Below are positions 12,699-24,409 of a stretch of DNA of 64,000 nucleotides, piece after piece. Below the pieces are notes generated by a model, which saw only the letters and a list, made by a program, of their open reading frames with translations, was not told the origin of the DNA and ran no database searches. How positions within the stretch are numbered: position 1 is the first letter of the stretch; the number at the start of each line of letters is the position of its first letter. This DNA is from Gelatoporia subvermispora B (Eukaryota > Basidiomycota > Agaricomycetes > Polyporales > Gelatoporiaceae), in assembly GCA_000320605.2 (NCBI GenBank), contig KB445794.1:1998996-2062995 (forward strand). The letters are read 5' to 3'. Position numbers and translations under genes: made by a program.

Positions 12699-15556
12699 AT
12701 GGCTTCCGGATCGACAAATAGCACTGCGGATGGCCCCCCAGATCAAAAGCCGCCACCATCGCCTACACTTTCCTGGGACGGCGACAGAATGTGCGCCACA
12801 CTCGCCCGTCGCACTCCGATATGCCTGCCTTACGCGTCTTTCCTGCAGGTTTAACATCTATATCCATGACTATTGTCAGAAGCGCGGTTTCACGAGGACA
12901 GCTCGCGCATTGCGAGACGAGTCTGGGATCAGCGCAGACGCCGTACCGCCCATCAACGCAAAGCAGGGACTTTTGTTCGAGTGAGTGGTGACGGACAAAA
13001 GCGTGCGACATCATTTCATGTGCTCGGTAGGTGGTGGAGCGTATTTTGGGTCCTATTTACAGCAAAGAGCAATGGAACGGGGTCAGAAGATGCGATGCTC
13101 TACACACAGGTGAGCTGCTCTCTGTTTTACCTGGACGGGCGGCCTAATCTCCCGCGATAGCACCAAGCTGCCCAGGCAGCAGCACGACAATCACAAGCAC
13201 GACCGCCGCAGGGCGTACCACCGACACAACCGCCACCACAACGGGGCTATGTAAACGGGACTGCTCCGCGACCAGGCGCACCGCCGGGCTCGCTGCCGAA
13301 CGGGGTCGGCCCACATGCACTGTCAGGCGCCCAAGCGCCTGCACAGAACGGTGTGCCCGGCGGCGTTCCCTACCCCGGTGCCCCCGCGCAACCGAACGGC
13401 CTCCCCGGTTCGTCCGACGCCCCACCACCCCCCGGGCTTGCCCCAGCGCCGGGCCAGATGCCAGGTATGGCGCAGCAGCAGCTGGCACCCGGTCAGCGCG
13501 CAGGCGGGCCCCCGCCACGTGCCCCGAATGGCGCGCCGAACTTTCAGTCGCCGACGATGGCGCACTCGCCGCATAACACCGGCGGCCCGCCGCAGCCAGC
13601 GCCCGGGGCAGGAATGGGCGGGCCCGTGGGCAGCTCGCAGCCGCTCACGCAGATCGGGCGCGGCATGCTGCCACCGAACGGGCCTGGGCATGGGCCGGGA
13701 CCGCAGGGCCAGCAACACCCATTGGGACCGCACCAGACACCGCAGTCGGGGTTCCAGACGCTCGGGCGGTCACCGAGCTCGGCAGAGTCGCCCGGGCATG
13801 CGCCAGGGATGATGCACGCGCAGAGTCCGTCGCTTAGGGCGGCGATGACGCCGCAGATGCAGAGCCAGAACATCGAGCAAGTGCTGCAAGAGCTCGCCAA
13901 GGTCCCGCAGCAGCTCGGTCAGCTCAAGGCGGAACTGGGTATTGGTGACAAAGACGTATCCGCGCTGACGATGGAAGAGAAGGTGCGTCTTGCGTTCTCG
14001 GGACTGCGCGTGGGCGTGTCTGGCTGACGCGAGCCGGGTAGTCACGAATATATCATCACCACATGAATAAGCGGAGACAGAGCCAGATGGGCATGCCGCA
14101 GATGAGGCCAGGGCAGCCGGGTATGAATAACGCAGCCGCGGGCCCGTCGGGAGCGAACCAGATGCAGCAGCTGCCTCAGCAACGCATTCCTCAGATGCCG
14201 CCCGGGATGCCTCAGCACCCGCAACAGCAAGCCGCGCAGCAACAAGCGCAAGCGCAGGCTCAGGCTCAAGCGCAGGCTCAGGCTCAAGCGCAGGCTCAGG
14301 CCCAAGGGCAAGCGCAGGCTCAAGGCCAACATCAGCAACAGCAGGGGCCGGGTGGGCCGCACCAGCCACAACATCCACAGCAGCAGGCGCAACAGCAGCG
14401 CGGAAACAAGCGAGCAAGCACTTCGCCAGGGCAGGAGGTATGGACCAGTGTTTTGTAGTGTCTCTCGTGAAGGCTGATTGCGGATCTACGTAGCATGAAA
14501 CATTACCGCGCAATGACTCGTCCCCGCCCGACCGCAAACGCATGCGTCGGTCACCTGCGGGACCAGAGGCGCCCCAGCCGCCGCCCATGACGCCGCTGGC
14601 CCAATTCCCACACGGGCCTCCGCAAGGCGGACCGCAGAATGTCCCTCCGAACATGATGGGTCGCCCGATGTCTTTCCTTGGGCCTCAGAATGTGCCACAG
14701 GGTCCACCGGGCATGCAGATGCAGATGGGCACACCTCACATGCCGAACGCGATGAGTCCGGCCATGATGAACCCGCCCGCACCGGGAATGATGACGCCGC
14801 AGATGACCCCGGCTCAGGTGAGTCGTGCGTACTCCATTTAGACGTGCGAAGGCTAAGCGACTCGGCGCGCAGATTCAGCAGGTGCAGCGCGAGCAACAAT
14901 ATCGCCAGTCGATGCAATCGATGCACCAGCTACACAAGAACAATGCGATGCAGCACGGCGGGCTAGGGAACCCAATGCCGGGTACCAACGCTACCTCGCC
15001 TGCCGGGCCCGATGGCTCGTTCGACGGCTCGCAGTTGCGCCCCGGCACCGCGCAGTTTGCAGGCCCGCCACAGCACCGCATGGGCCAGAACAAGCCAACG
15101 GGAATGATGCCACCGCCGTCGCCCTCAATAAAGAAGGATGGCGCGGACGGGAACGTGAATGGCAGAGTGGACACGTCGCCGAGGAACGCGGCAGCAGGCA
15201 TTGGGCAGGGGCAGCCACAAGGCCAGGGCCCGGGTCAGCCACAGGCTCAAGGTCAAGGTCAGGGACAAGGTCAGGGCGCGCCAGGCACTGCGCCGCCGAC
15301 GCCGAGCGCATCGGGCCAGAGTACCATGACGGCGCCGTCGCCAGGCGCGCTGATGAGCGCGCCGCCGGCGAGCCAGTCGGTCCCGCCACCTGCCGCGGAT
15401 CCGCTTGGGAACGGGTTCTTCCCCGACGGCTTCATCTCGTCGGTCGCGTCGACGCTGGACGACTTTGATCCGAGCATCTTCCGCCCCGACGGCGACCTCA
15501 ACTTCGAGCGCGACTTTGGCGAGTGGTTCAATCCCGACAACGCCGCGATGCAGTGA
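12699..15556 (+). CDS. LisH-domain, Gln/Pro-rich transcriptional regulator (Flo8/SSDP-like)
   Basis: Nuclear regulator of the Flo8/Som1/SSDP group. In other fungi these proteins control adhesion, filamentation and fruiting, downstream of cAMP signalling. The product is about 840 residues. The N-terminal LisH motif (NIYIHDYCQKRGFTRTARAL, with EWWSVFWVLFTAK just after) is the family's FLY(D/E)WW-type end. The rest is Pro/Gln/Gly-rich. It includes a QA repeat at 14241-14320, a basic PDRKRMRR segment near 14530 that could be a nuclear signal, and a Gln-rich helix (IQQVQREQQYRQSMQSMHQL). The C-terminus is acidic and aromatic (SIFRPDGDLNFERDFGEWFN), like an activation domain. Six introns are seen. 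Two are phase 2 (MASG exon to the LisH exon, and the donor in GAGTGAGT at about 12980). Those at 13982-14040, 14437-14490 and 14818-14872 are phase 0. The start has a perfect Kozak context. Confidence 0.85.
14249..14302 (+). repeat. Three 18-bp tandem units coding Gln-Ala
   Basis: Three head-to-tail copies of an 18-base unit (CAAGCGCAGGCTCAGGCT), the last with one change, sit inside the LisH regulator gene and encode an alternating Gln/Ala tract. The repeat keeps the frame because 18 is a multiple of three, so copy number could vary between strains without breaking the gene. A Gly/Gln tract at 15238-15280 is a second, looser repeat in the same gene. Confidence 0.8.
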
Positions 15557-16694
15557 CTCCATGCGCCACCCGCGAACTACCCGCGAACGAACGGATCTTG
15601 CCTGTTGTTGGACTATGTTTGATGTGTGTCTTGCTACTTGCTGCTGCCCTGCTCTCCGTCCTGCGCGCCTTATCTTACCTCCGCGCGCCCGCTGTATTTA
15701 TGCCCAAAATCTCTTCGCGGTACCTGTGTGTCTTTTACTAGATTCCCCGTTCGTTCCGTCGATTCCTCGCTGTCGTTGCGCCGGCTCCGCGCCGCCCGCC
15801 CGTTGTCGTCCCGTGTCGCCGTTACGTACCTTTATCTTACTTACCCCCGCCTCATCTTGCTCGTGCGTGTTCCATAGCCGTGTATTTGGTACCAATGCAG
15901 TGTCTGGACGGAATCAATCCTTATCTCTTTCTTTTCTCTGCTTGGTCTGATCTCGCGACGAATGTGCACCGTCGGGCGCCGGCGCTGCCCCACATTCGCT
16001 CCCAGGCTGCGCGGGGTACGTGCGCGGAGCTTCGCGGGAGCGGACGGGGATCTGGCCAGCTCCAGCGAAGTCTATCGGGTCGGGATCTGCGAGAGTGGGC
16101 CCGGATCTGGGGCCCGTTCGGGATATTTCTGGACAATTTCCCGCGCGGCCGAGTCCCCGCCAGGATCAGTCGACGTCCGTCCCTACTGTGGCTCACCGCC
16201 GTCCTGGGTTACTGCCGCTTAAAGCGTATCGAGAATGGACTGATCGCCTGGACCTGCGCGTGTTCAAGTGCTACTATAAAGCGAATTTTGCACAACGACT
16301 TGTCGACGCCGTATGCCTAATCCTAATGATACCGGCGAACCGCGTATGGCGTCTAACGTCATGTCCAGTATTCCAAACTGTTGGATCGTTTGGGCATAAA
16401 CAGGATAGGGAGGGGGGATGTCGTTTGGAACCTCTCCTGGATCCATAGTTATGGGATGCACGAGGCCCCCTGCGACATTTGACACACTACAGTGGGTCCG
16501 TATTTTTCGAAGTTAGGACCATTCGCTCATTAATCATTGTTGCGAGATCGTAACGTGTATATATCAGGTTGTGTCATATTTCGAGCCCACCCAAGTCGTA
16601 GTCAATGACTATTAATTACTCTTCATGTACAACTGCACAGATCGATGCACAAACCAATACATAGCATCGTCCCAATTACAGGCATTCTAGTCAT
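15557..16694. other. Intergenic stretch after the LisH gene
   Basis: No gene is supported. The first 350 bases are T/C-rich and probably hold the 3' untranslated region. The short overlapping frames between 15880 and 16450 on both strands lack any motif. Confidence 0.4.
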
Positions 16695-17159
16695 CTACTC
16701 GATCGATTGATATCGCCACCGCTCGTGCAATTCTCTCTCCGACTTCTCTTCCATCTGTTGCTCCCTCGGGCTCTTCTCTTCCTCTCCCTGACGAGTGTGC
16801 CCCCCGGAGAGCATGAGCTGAAGAAGGTGAAGTAGCTCTCTGGCATTCGGCTTCCCTGGAGGACGCCGCATGGCCCCAATTTCTTTCCCCTGTGCTCGTT
16901 GCTTGCTTCTCCTCGTCTCCCTGCCAAGAGCGCTTCCGTTTCGTTCGTTCACGCTGGCTGGAGAAAACAATCTAGAACCAAGCTTTTCGTAGCTCGTCCA
17001 TGGAACCATGGGCACCGCAGATTCTAAGAGCTGCCTCGCCATAAGACTACGCAAAGAGAGTCTGAGTAGACCACTCGTGCTCCCTGCTGGGTTTATGCAG
17101 GCGTCGGTTGTGAGAAAAGCCAACTTGCGTAGAGGCTCCATAACGAAACGCGGGGTCAA
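16695..17159 (-). CDS. Hypothetical protein, 154 residues, doubtful
   Basis: A single-exon frame of 154 codons with no family that I recognise. It is basic overall and ends in a highly charged, possibly helical tail (EEEKSPREQQMEEKSEREL). It has no signal peptide, membrane segment or cysteine pattern. It lies alone in a gene-poor stretch, and the opposite strand has nothing better. The charged tail could be real coding sequence, or the frame could be chance. Confidence 0.2.
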   Translation of the reverse strand: MTPRFVMEPLRKLAFLTTDACINPAGSTSGLLRLSLRSLMARQLLESAVPMVPWTSYEKLGSRLFSPASVNERNGSALGRETRRSKQRAQGKEIGAMRRPPGKPNARELLHLLQLMLSGGHTRQGEEEKSPREQQMEEKSERELHERWRYQSIE

Positions 17160-19322
17160 AGACTTGCATGTAATAGCCAGGAAGGTTCGGTGAGCAATGC
17201 GTTGTGTTCATAGGAATATCAGGACCTCATGACCGAATTTCGTTAAATGAATAGGAAAAGAGTGTGCTGCCATAACGTACCGGCAGGACGGCTAGTTTCG
17301 AGCTAGAAAGCCTATGGGTGAACAGATTCAAGGGGGGGGGCAATTACTGATGTCGTGGACACCGATAATGCAAGGCTTATTATCTATTGCTCGCTTTTCT
17401 GCCACGTTCTCTGGATTACTACGGGGTCCGAGCCTGTCAATCAAAGAACAGGCCCAGACTGGCAGAAAATGAGATGCATGCGCCATACCTCGTTCCCTAG
17501 CGACAGCGGGATGATATGTGTGCAACTTCACAACATTCGAGGTTATAAATGGGCTAAATAACGCAGCGTCGATCTCATGCGAGGATGTCGCTCCTGAGAT
17601 TCGTACAGTCGCTTCCATCAGATGAAGGCAAAGCCGAGTCTCGCTCTGCGTTTAGATCACAAGGCGAAGGTAGTGCTGTATGGTGCCAGTAATAACATGT
17701 CGACTGGGTGAGATCAACGCAGTCAGAAGTACTGAAGTCGATAGCAGGGCTGTCGGGGTTCGGCGTGTAGAGTGCCTGCGGAGCCGTTCACAGAAAGTGC
17801 AACACATGCCAGCCGTCAGAGAGGATAGGATGAGAAGTGCCCGAACTCAGAGACGAGAATGCGAAGTGCTGGCTTCCAGGCGGACTCTCCAGACGTAGAG
17901 GGCGGAAAGAGAAAGAGGGCGCCCATACTATGGCAGACATATCATGACATGATTAATTTTGCTGTTCATACCTCTCGAGTGTGCCAAAATATACGTCAGC
18001 GTGCCAAAATATACGTCCAAACTTCCCAGGACCCCTGAAATAGACACATGAGTGAGCAATATAGAAAGAAACACGCTGCTATAACAATTTTGCATTTTAT
18101 ACCGCGTATGAAAAAACACGCTCGTGTAATGCGACAAAAACATCCACCACCATTAGCCACACCATTTACACGTTGAACATCACTGTTCGCTTTATACGTT
18201 GTTCATAAATTACAGAGCCAACCTGAGAGAGAAGAATTTGACGGCGCGGAAGCATCGAGTATCTGGCAAGTGAGAAGGTTGTGGCTGCCAGCCACAGTGT
18301 GTAAAGTGGTGACGTTCAGTATACACCGGCGCGTATAATTGTAAAGAGTAGCGTCAATTTCACCTACCCTCAGGTAGTGTGATTTTTCAATGCCTAGAAC
18401 AAGCGTGTATTTTATGTTTGTCCACATGTGGACAAATTCCGTAGCACTCCTATGGTGCGTATATTTTACTGGGTCACCACTATGCACGTGTAATTCGAAC
18501 ACGTGTACAAATCTATATATGTCATGATATATCGCCCATACAACAGCGTCGGAATGAGCCTCAGCATAATTTGACTGCTCTGGCGAGCTGGGCATTTGCG
18601 TCTCCGACTGGCTGAGATAAGGTGGAAGATATCATTGCCTGGGTCGACCATAGTCGACAAAGGCGACGGGCGTAGCTGCGGTTGCCTCTAACTGCCTGCT
18701 GTGGCTGCTGCATCCTTCATGCTCAGTGTTGATGCCGTCAAGACAGAAAGGGAAGGAACTCGATGCATCGATGCCTGCATGCCGTACCACGTGTATCCGC
18801 TGCATCCCTCGGATGAGCTCTTTCTTGCGATAGATCATAGCGCTGGTATGTTGGGAATCGAGACCGTCGCATGCTTGTCACGGATAATGCCCAGCGCATG
18901 CCCGCTGTCGCGCTCTTGCCATCACGCGCCTGTACAGACGCAGGGAATCCTGTCATAGTTGGAACATATATCCACTGATCCGCCATAATGGGAAGAGGAT
19001 AGTCACCAATTACCACAAACGCAGAAAACGCCGCCCGTGAACCGGAGATTGTACACGTGTTTGGCGGAGCTCCGGTTCATCTGCACGAAAGCATGCTCGA
19101 GAGCAGACCTTTTAAATTGTTGGAATTTTCAGCCTTGGACAGATTATTGATGTGTATAGAAGACGAAGGTGACCAGAAAGGATGCAACCGAAAGCAAATC
19201 GACGTTATCGTACAGTAGATTGACTAGTGAGGGGTAGGTAATTGCGCGATTGACATAGTACAGATGATCGTGGACGTCGTGATTCTCGTCATAAACAGGC
19301 GTGATCATGGATCAGGACAATG
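17160..19322. other. Gene-poor, partly AT-rich stretch
   Basis: No gene is supported across about 2.2 kb. The middle (17900-18600) is richer in A and T than its surroundings and carries a short tandem repeat at 17981. A run of nine G starts near 17331. The longest frame (130 codons on the minus strand, 18203-18595) has no motif or splice continuation. Confidence 0.4.
17981..18018 (+). repeat. Two tandem copies of a 20-bp unit
   Basis: The unit GTGCCAAAATATACGTCAGC at 17981-18000 is followed directly by a second copy, identical over its first 17 or 18 bases. It is in non-coding, AT-rich DNA. No terminal inverted repeats or larger element are visible around it. Confidence 0.7.
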
Positions 19323-20281
19323 TTACTCTGGCGAGGGTGAGGGCGGGAGCGAGCGAACTCTCCGTTCACGATGGCGCCTGATAGCCGCAACGCCCAGTGC
19401 AACCAAAAGAACTCCAAGGACGGCACCTAAGACCTCTGCCGCGATGTCCCCGCTGGTCTGGCCGCCACGGGCAACGATACGCGCTGTCGGCGATGATACC
19501 GGAGAAGAAGAGAACGAAATGCTCGACAGCGTTGTGGATGGCGGGAGCGCTAAGGACGTGAAAGGCGACGTGCTTCGCAGAGTGAGTGGCGAGAAGCTAG
19601 CGAGGAGATGATCGTGTGAGCTCAAGACTCGACTTACTTGTTCGAAGCCGTAGTGATTGTGATCGAATCGATATCGAGCCGTGCTGCCAGGCCCTCCGTC
19701 ACGATGTAGGTGATCGCCAGCGTCGTCGGCTTGTCTGCGGGGAGCCCGACGGCCGAGACGAGCCCCGCGGAGGTGTTCACTTGGGTCGTGATGGAAACGA
19801 GCGGGTCCGTCGTGGAAAGGCTGATGTTGGCGACTGCGGTCGAGAGCGAAGAAGTGCGAATATAAACAGCGGTCCCTGTGTAGTTGAGTTGGTGAGCCTC
19901 GATCATCTCGATCGCGCTAAGTGGAGCATGCGATGAATCTTACCTTGGAAAGTCAGGAAGACCTGAGGTATGATGTCCCCGCCTGCAGCGGTCGGCCCAG
20001 CGGTAGATGCGACAGTACCATTGAAGGCTTTCGGCTCGGACACAGTCTGCCTGAGAGGTGCGCAATCTTACCGCCTGGTAGCATCTAGAACTCGGCGCTG
20101 CTCACCAGGGACTATTGCATAAACCGTCAGAACTGATCGTCGCATTGCACGCCGGTGGACTGTACGACAGCTCCGGCGCTGTGTTATCGATCGTGATGTT
20201 GACCTGAGCGAACGCGGGGAGCAGCAGGGAGGACCAGCCCAGGAGGAGACACCACCGCCGCAGCAAAAATCGATGCTGCAT
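19323..20281 (-). CDS. Signal-peptide, single-pass membrane protein
   Basis: Probable cell-surface protein of about 255 residues with a role I cannot name. It starts with a basic then hydrophobic signal peptide (MQHRFLLRRWCLLLGWSSLL, cleavage probably after AFA). An extracellular part follows, with the short opening QVNITIDNTAPELSYSP and two Cys (PPACNATISSDGLCNSPW). It ends in a Ser/Thr/Pro-rich stalk, one membrane helix (AEVLGAVLGVLLVALGVAAI) and a very short basic tail. Four exons: introns at about 20112-20056, a second that begins GTAAGATTCATC, and a 49-bp one near 19620-19570, all with consistent phases. This layout is widespread in Agaricomycetes. It is divergent from the larger membrane protein that starts near 20957, so the two may share regulation. 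Confidence 0.75.
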
Positions 20282-20956
20282 GGCCGGCCGTGGTGGAGGG
20301 CGCGATCATGATCAGTGCGGGGTGAGGCGGGTGATATGCGCGGCGCACGCAGCGGCCACGCTCTGTCTTCCGAGACCATGACAACCCGGGACGTTCGAAC
20401 TAACGCCGGCTGACCAGCAGACCTGGAATTCGAGTGCCAAATGGAGCACCTCACAGCCAGAGGCTGAGGCCATCAGCATCATTGTTGGACGAAGCACGGA
20501 CAAGAAAAGAACGAATGAGGATAGCATGACAGGTAGTACCTGGCAGGATCATCTGGGTGGGACAGGATGGGCAGCAGCCACCGCCTCGCCTCGCCTTGCT
20601 CGCAGCGGAACTCGCCCGCCGGCACTCTCGGATCGGCGGGGGCGCCAAGACTTATCAGTAGTTATCAGCAGTTATCCCGGCTGGATAAGTCCCCTTGCGG
20701 TCGCGATGCAAGCCGAAACTGATTTTGCTTCCGACAAGCCATGGAAACCACCACGTATGGGCATGATCTAGACCTAATCAGGCACGGGACCAGGTCAAAC
20801 ACCTCCCTCTCATCCTTCGCTTCGTCCTCGTCCTCCCCGTCGCGACCTGTGAGTTTGCCTCCACTTCCTCCGGGAAGCCCCCACTTTCTTTTCACCACAC
20901 GTTCTTTCGTCCAACTTGGTGTCTCGAGAAAAGTAAAAATCCCAAATTTCGCGAGA
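20282..20956. other. Divergent intergenic region between two membrane-protein genes
   Basis: About 670 bases separate the ATG of the minus-strand membrane protein from the likely ATG of the plus-strand one. A direct repeat TTATCAGTAGTTATCAGCAGTTATC lies near 20651-20676. The GATAA-like (TTATC) spacing suggests a possible GATA-factor site cluster; this is an inference from the motif alone. An upstream in-frame ATG at 20741 could make the plus-strand gene longer. Confidence 0.35.
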
Positions 20957-23850
20957 ATGAACAACGAAGGCCATGTGCTGCGACGTGGTATCATACACCG
21001 CAGGCTCGGGGATGCTGCCAGTCGCCTTAGGAATCTGAACAAGCTCTTTGTCTTTACCCCGACGGCGACTTGGCCCTCCACGGACTTGGCGGGTCCCACT
21101 GAGACCCCCGCGGCGACGCCAGCAAACGCTGCCTCAAGTGAGTTTCTTTCCTCACCTTTGCAAGAAGATTTGCTTTGCTACTTCGATCCCGGCCTCCGTA
21201 CGACTGGGAAGTCGATCGGACGAGTAAAGATAAGTTTAGGGGATGCAGTCGCTATATCACAGACGTCTACGCGACGGCAGTGACGCAGTGGACGAACTCA
21301 ATCTCGGAATTGCTGGTCTGTCTTCTGTACGGCATGCGCATGCTGCAGCTATGAGAGCATACCTGTCCGCCGTCAATATGACGAATTTGACGCGTTCTGC
21401 TAATGCAATTATGACATGGCGCGTCGCTGCAGGGTTGTCTATGAGTTGACGCCGGACATGTGGCTGCCCCATTGGATTCTCTGCAGCCATACTATGGCGG
21501 GCAGATCTGCTCTGTTGCGAAGCAACTTGGAACCACGTAACCGGGCTTCCGTCGTATGACGCCGAACTGCGATCACAAGTGCGTGAGTTAAACTTGCGAC
21601 GCACTGGCAGCTCATACGGCGTGGCTTGCATATGTTTATACGAACTGTGCACATATGGTACCGACCGTGTTGTGAAGGGTGTCAGTCATTGACAGCTGCA
21701 CTTCGTACGCAATGTTCGCACATGCTCGACGATGCACTCTGGGATACGGTCGCATCTCGTGCGATGCGCAATGCGGTCTCGGGGTCGATTTATTTTCGTT
21801 CTATCATGCGCTACTTGGCACATATTTGGTACTGACTCTGCGTTGCAGCGACTCCACCCGTCGCGCCGCCTGCCCCTACGAACCCGGCCCCAGTCCCTTC
21901 AAACACTGCTACCTCTGCTGCTCCTGCAGCCACTTCCTCAAACCCCGCCACGACACCTGCTGCCGCGTCCTCTTCTGCTGCTACTACCTCTGCAGCGTCT
22001 GCTCCCGCGTCTTCTTCGGCTTCCTCGTCCTCGGCCTCTTCGTCTTCGGTCTCATCTAGCTCGTCGTCTTCTTCCTCTGTCGCTCCTTCGCCGACCACCC
22101 CTGCTGTTGCGCCTACGACCCATGCCCCTGCTGTAAGTGACTAGTCCTCTGCGTATTCGTATGACCGTTGTTGAGTCGACATATAGGCCATCTCGACTCC
22201 GCCTCCGGCTAGCACCGTTATGTTTACCACGCACCTCGGGAACTCGCTTCCTGCGAGTGCTGTGGCGTCCTCTGCTCTGCCGAGTTCCTCCACGGCACCT
22301 ACCTCAGGCGTGAGCACCCCGGTTTTGGTTGGCGGCCTTGCCGCCGGAGCGGTCGGCGTAGCTGGCGTCATTTTCGCTATCGTGTACTTCATGGTACGTA
22401 CATTCATGTCATGCGCAACAGTATTATGCTGACCTTCTACTCAGCGACGCTCTTCTCACGAGGACGAAGATCCCTCCGACTTCGATGCTGACGCATTCAG
22501 GGGACAGTCCATGGTTCTTCCTGACAATGACGGTCCTTCCCCGGAGCCTATGTCGCGCTCGAACACGACCGGTGGTCCTAACATGATGGAGAGGAGGCTG
22601 GCCAGCCCGGCCCCTACCTATGGTGGTGCCCCTTCGATGCATCACCCGTACGGCATGCCTCCTCCCCCTCCTGGCGGTTACTACAACGACTACGCGGCTG
22701 GCCAGCCCTCGTTCATGCCTGGTCAGATCATGTCTTTCGGCCCCGGTCAAGTCGTCCCCCCGTCGCCTGCTCCGGCTCACTTCCCGCCCGTTGCTCCGAT
22801 CTACGCTCCGAATCCGTTCCACTCTTTCGGCGAAACTCCTCTGGGTTCCCCCGTCTCGGTTGCACCCTACGACTCGGCATATGACGCACAGGGCCGCCTG
22901 ATCAACCGTCAGCCGTCCAACGGCGCGCAGGCTTACTTGTCTCGCCAGCCCTCGTCTGCCGGCATGATGGGCGACATGGGCCAGGGTAACGATTCGCACT
23001 ATGTCGATCTCGACAGGTCCAGTGTCACTCCCTTCCAGGCCGCACAGTACGCGGAGATCTCACGTCACCTGAACACGGAGCCACCGTTCCCCCTGCCCAC
23101 CGCTACCATGGTCCAGGACATGCACGGTGAGGAAGACTTGCCGCCGGTCCCGGAGAAGGAAACCATCGTCTACTCGCCCGTCAGGCCCGACAGCCAGATG
23201 TCCCCCACGGCCATGTCCCCGCAGCACGCGTTCGGCACGTCGCCCTTCGCGGAGAACGCCAAGCGCGGCACGTTCGGCGTCGAGGACCCCGTCATGGAGC
23301 ACTACGGCGTGGACACGCTCGACGACGTGCACTCGTTCCGCGACTCGCTCCCCGCCCCCCGTCCGCCGCGCACGCGCGCATGCCCTCGACCCCACCGATC
23401 CTCCCGGAGCTCCAGCAGCGCCCCTTCTCGCCGATCTCGCTCGACATCCCCGCCGCGCTGCGCCCCGCGCACTCGCCCCTCGCATCCTCGTTCAACGCGT
23501 CCTCGCCCCTCGCGTCGTCGTACATGCTCCCCTCGCCCCCCGCGAACGCACACTTCCCCGACTCGCCCAAGACGATCCAGCCCATGCGCGCAGAGCCTGA
23601 GCAAGAGCCCGCCCTGCCCGCCTCCCCCATCCTGCGCCAGCACGCCGGCCCGGTCTCCCCGATCATCCACGAGCACGTCACCCCCGCGTCCCCGACCGAG
23701 CACGAGCCCATGAGCCCGATCTCGGCCACCATCCACGAGTCCATGGGCCCCATGTCCCCGACTCTACGTGAGCCGGTGAACCACGCGGAGACGCGCCCGG
23801 ACACCGTCTACACCATGTACGACGACGACGACGCGTACGGCGGCATCTGA
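20957..23850 (+). CDS. Ser/Thr-rich stalked membrane protein (Mid2/wall-sensor-like layout), with a likely 1-nt assembly gap
   Basis: Predicted plasma-membrane protein of about 690 residues. Its layout resembles fungal wall-stress sensors: a basic N-terminal part (RRLGDAASRLRNLNKLFVFT), a long Ser/Ala/Pro/Thr stalk, one membrane helix (PVLVGGLAAGAVGVAGVIFAI) and a Pro-rich cytoplasmic tail with many SP/TP sites (SPISATIHESMGPMSPT). Splice phases agree for an intron from 21138 to 21848 (711 nt, phase 1) and for two short ones near 22133-22187 and 22392-22444. No clear signal peptide is seen at the 20957 ATG; 20741 is an alternative start. Within the tail the frame breaks at a six-C run near 23353. 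One added C restores a continuous tail to the TGA at 23850, so this is either a sequencing indel, a real frameshift, or an unusual intron. Confidence 0.65.
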
Positions 23851-24409
23851 TCGCCCCGCGCTGTGCCATGCTCTGTCCCCACCCAAGCTGTTCATACGCT
23901 GTAACAGTCGCTCGCTGCTCTCCCTGTGTTTCCTTTCTAATGGTCTTGTGCTTTTGGTTAGTGTGCGCTTCCCCGGGCGCGGGCAGAACTGGCTTCTCTG
24001 GACGCCCGGCTGCCCGCGGTCTTGTTCCGATGCGATGTTGACGATTGTGCACTCCTGTGACACAGTTTTAGCTCTAGATGAGATTCTTCACGACCATACA
24101 CGTCTAGCCGCCGTTCTGCTTCGTTATATGGGACGGGTTAGAGCAGTTCCTCTTTTAATACTACGCATTCTCTCTCCCCTGCGGGCGATGCTCGTTTATA
24201 CCCCGTTTAGTTCATCGGCTAAATTAACAGAAAGGATTGAACGTAGTAGATCTATCATCTTCTGCAATCGATATAGTACTTTTGGCTCGGATGCCGCAGT
24301 TTGGCCTGGCCTACTGCCACTATGTGTAGGCCGTGCATGGGTAAGACGGGGAGAAATTCCAGTATAACAGCAACAATGAAGGGCACTTGAGCAGCTCTTG
24401 ACAGCATGG
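23851..24409. other. Convergent intergenic region
   Basis: This lies between the 3' ends of the stalked membrane protein and the Rpc25 gene. Only short, motif-free frames are seen. It presumably holds both 3' untranslated regions; I could not place poly(A) signals with confidence. Confidence 0.4.

Noticed and set aside
14249..14302. CRISPR-like tandem units
   Set aside because: The units are contiguous without spacers, keep the reading frame and code Gln/Ala in a eukaryotic gene.
13770..14654. 294-codon minus-strand frame inside the LisH gene
   Set aside because: Antisense shadow of the Gln/Ala and Pro-rich repeats, giving Ala/Leu/Pro low complexity.
17331..17340. Run of nine G as a possible structural signal
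   Set aside because: A single homopolymer run; no second G-tract nearby to form a quadruplex.
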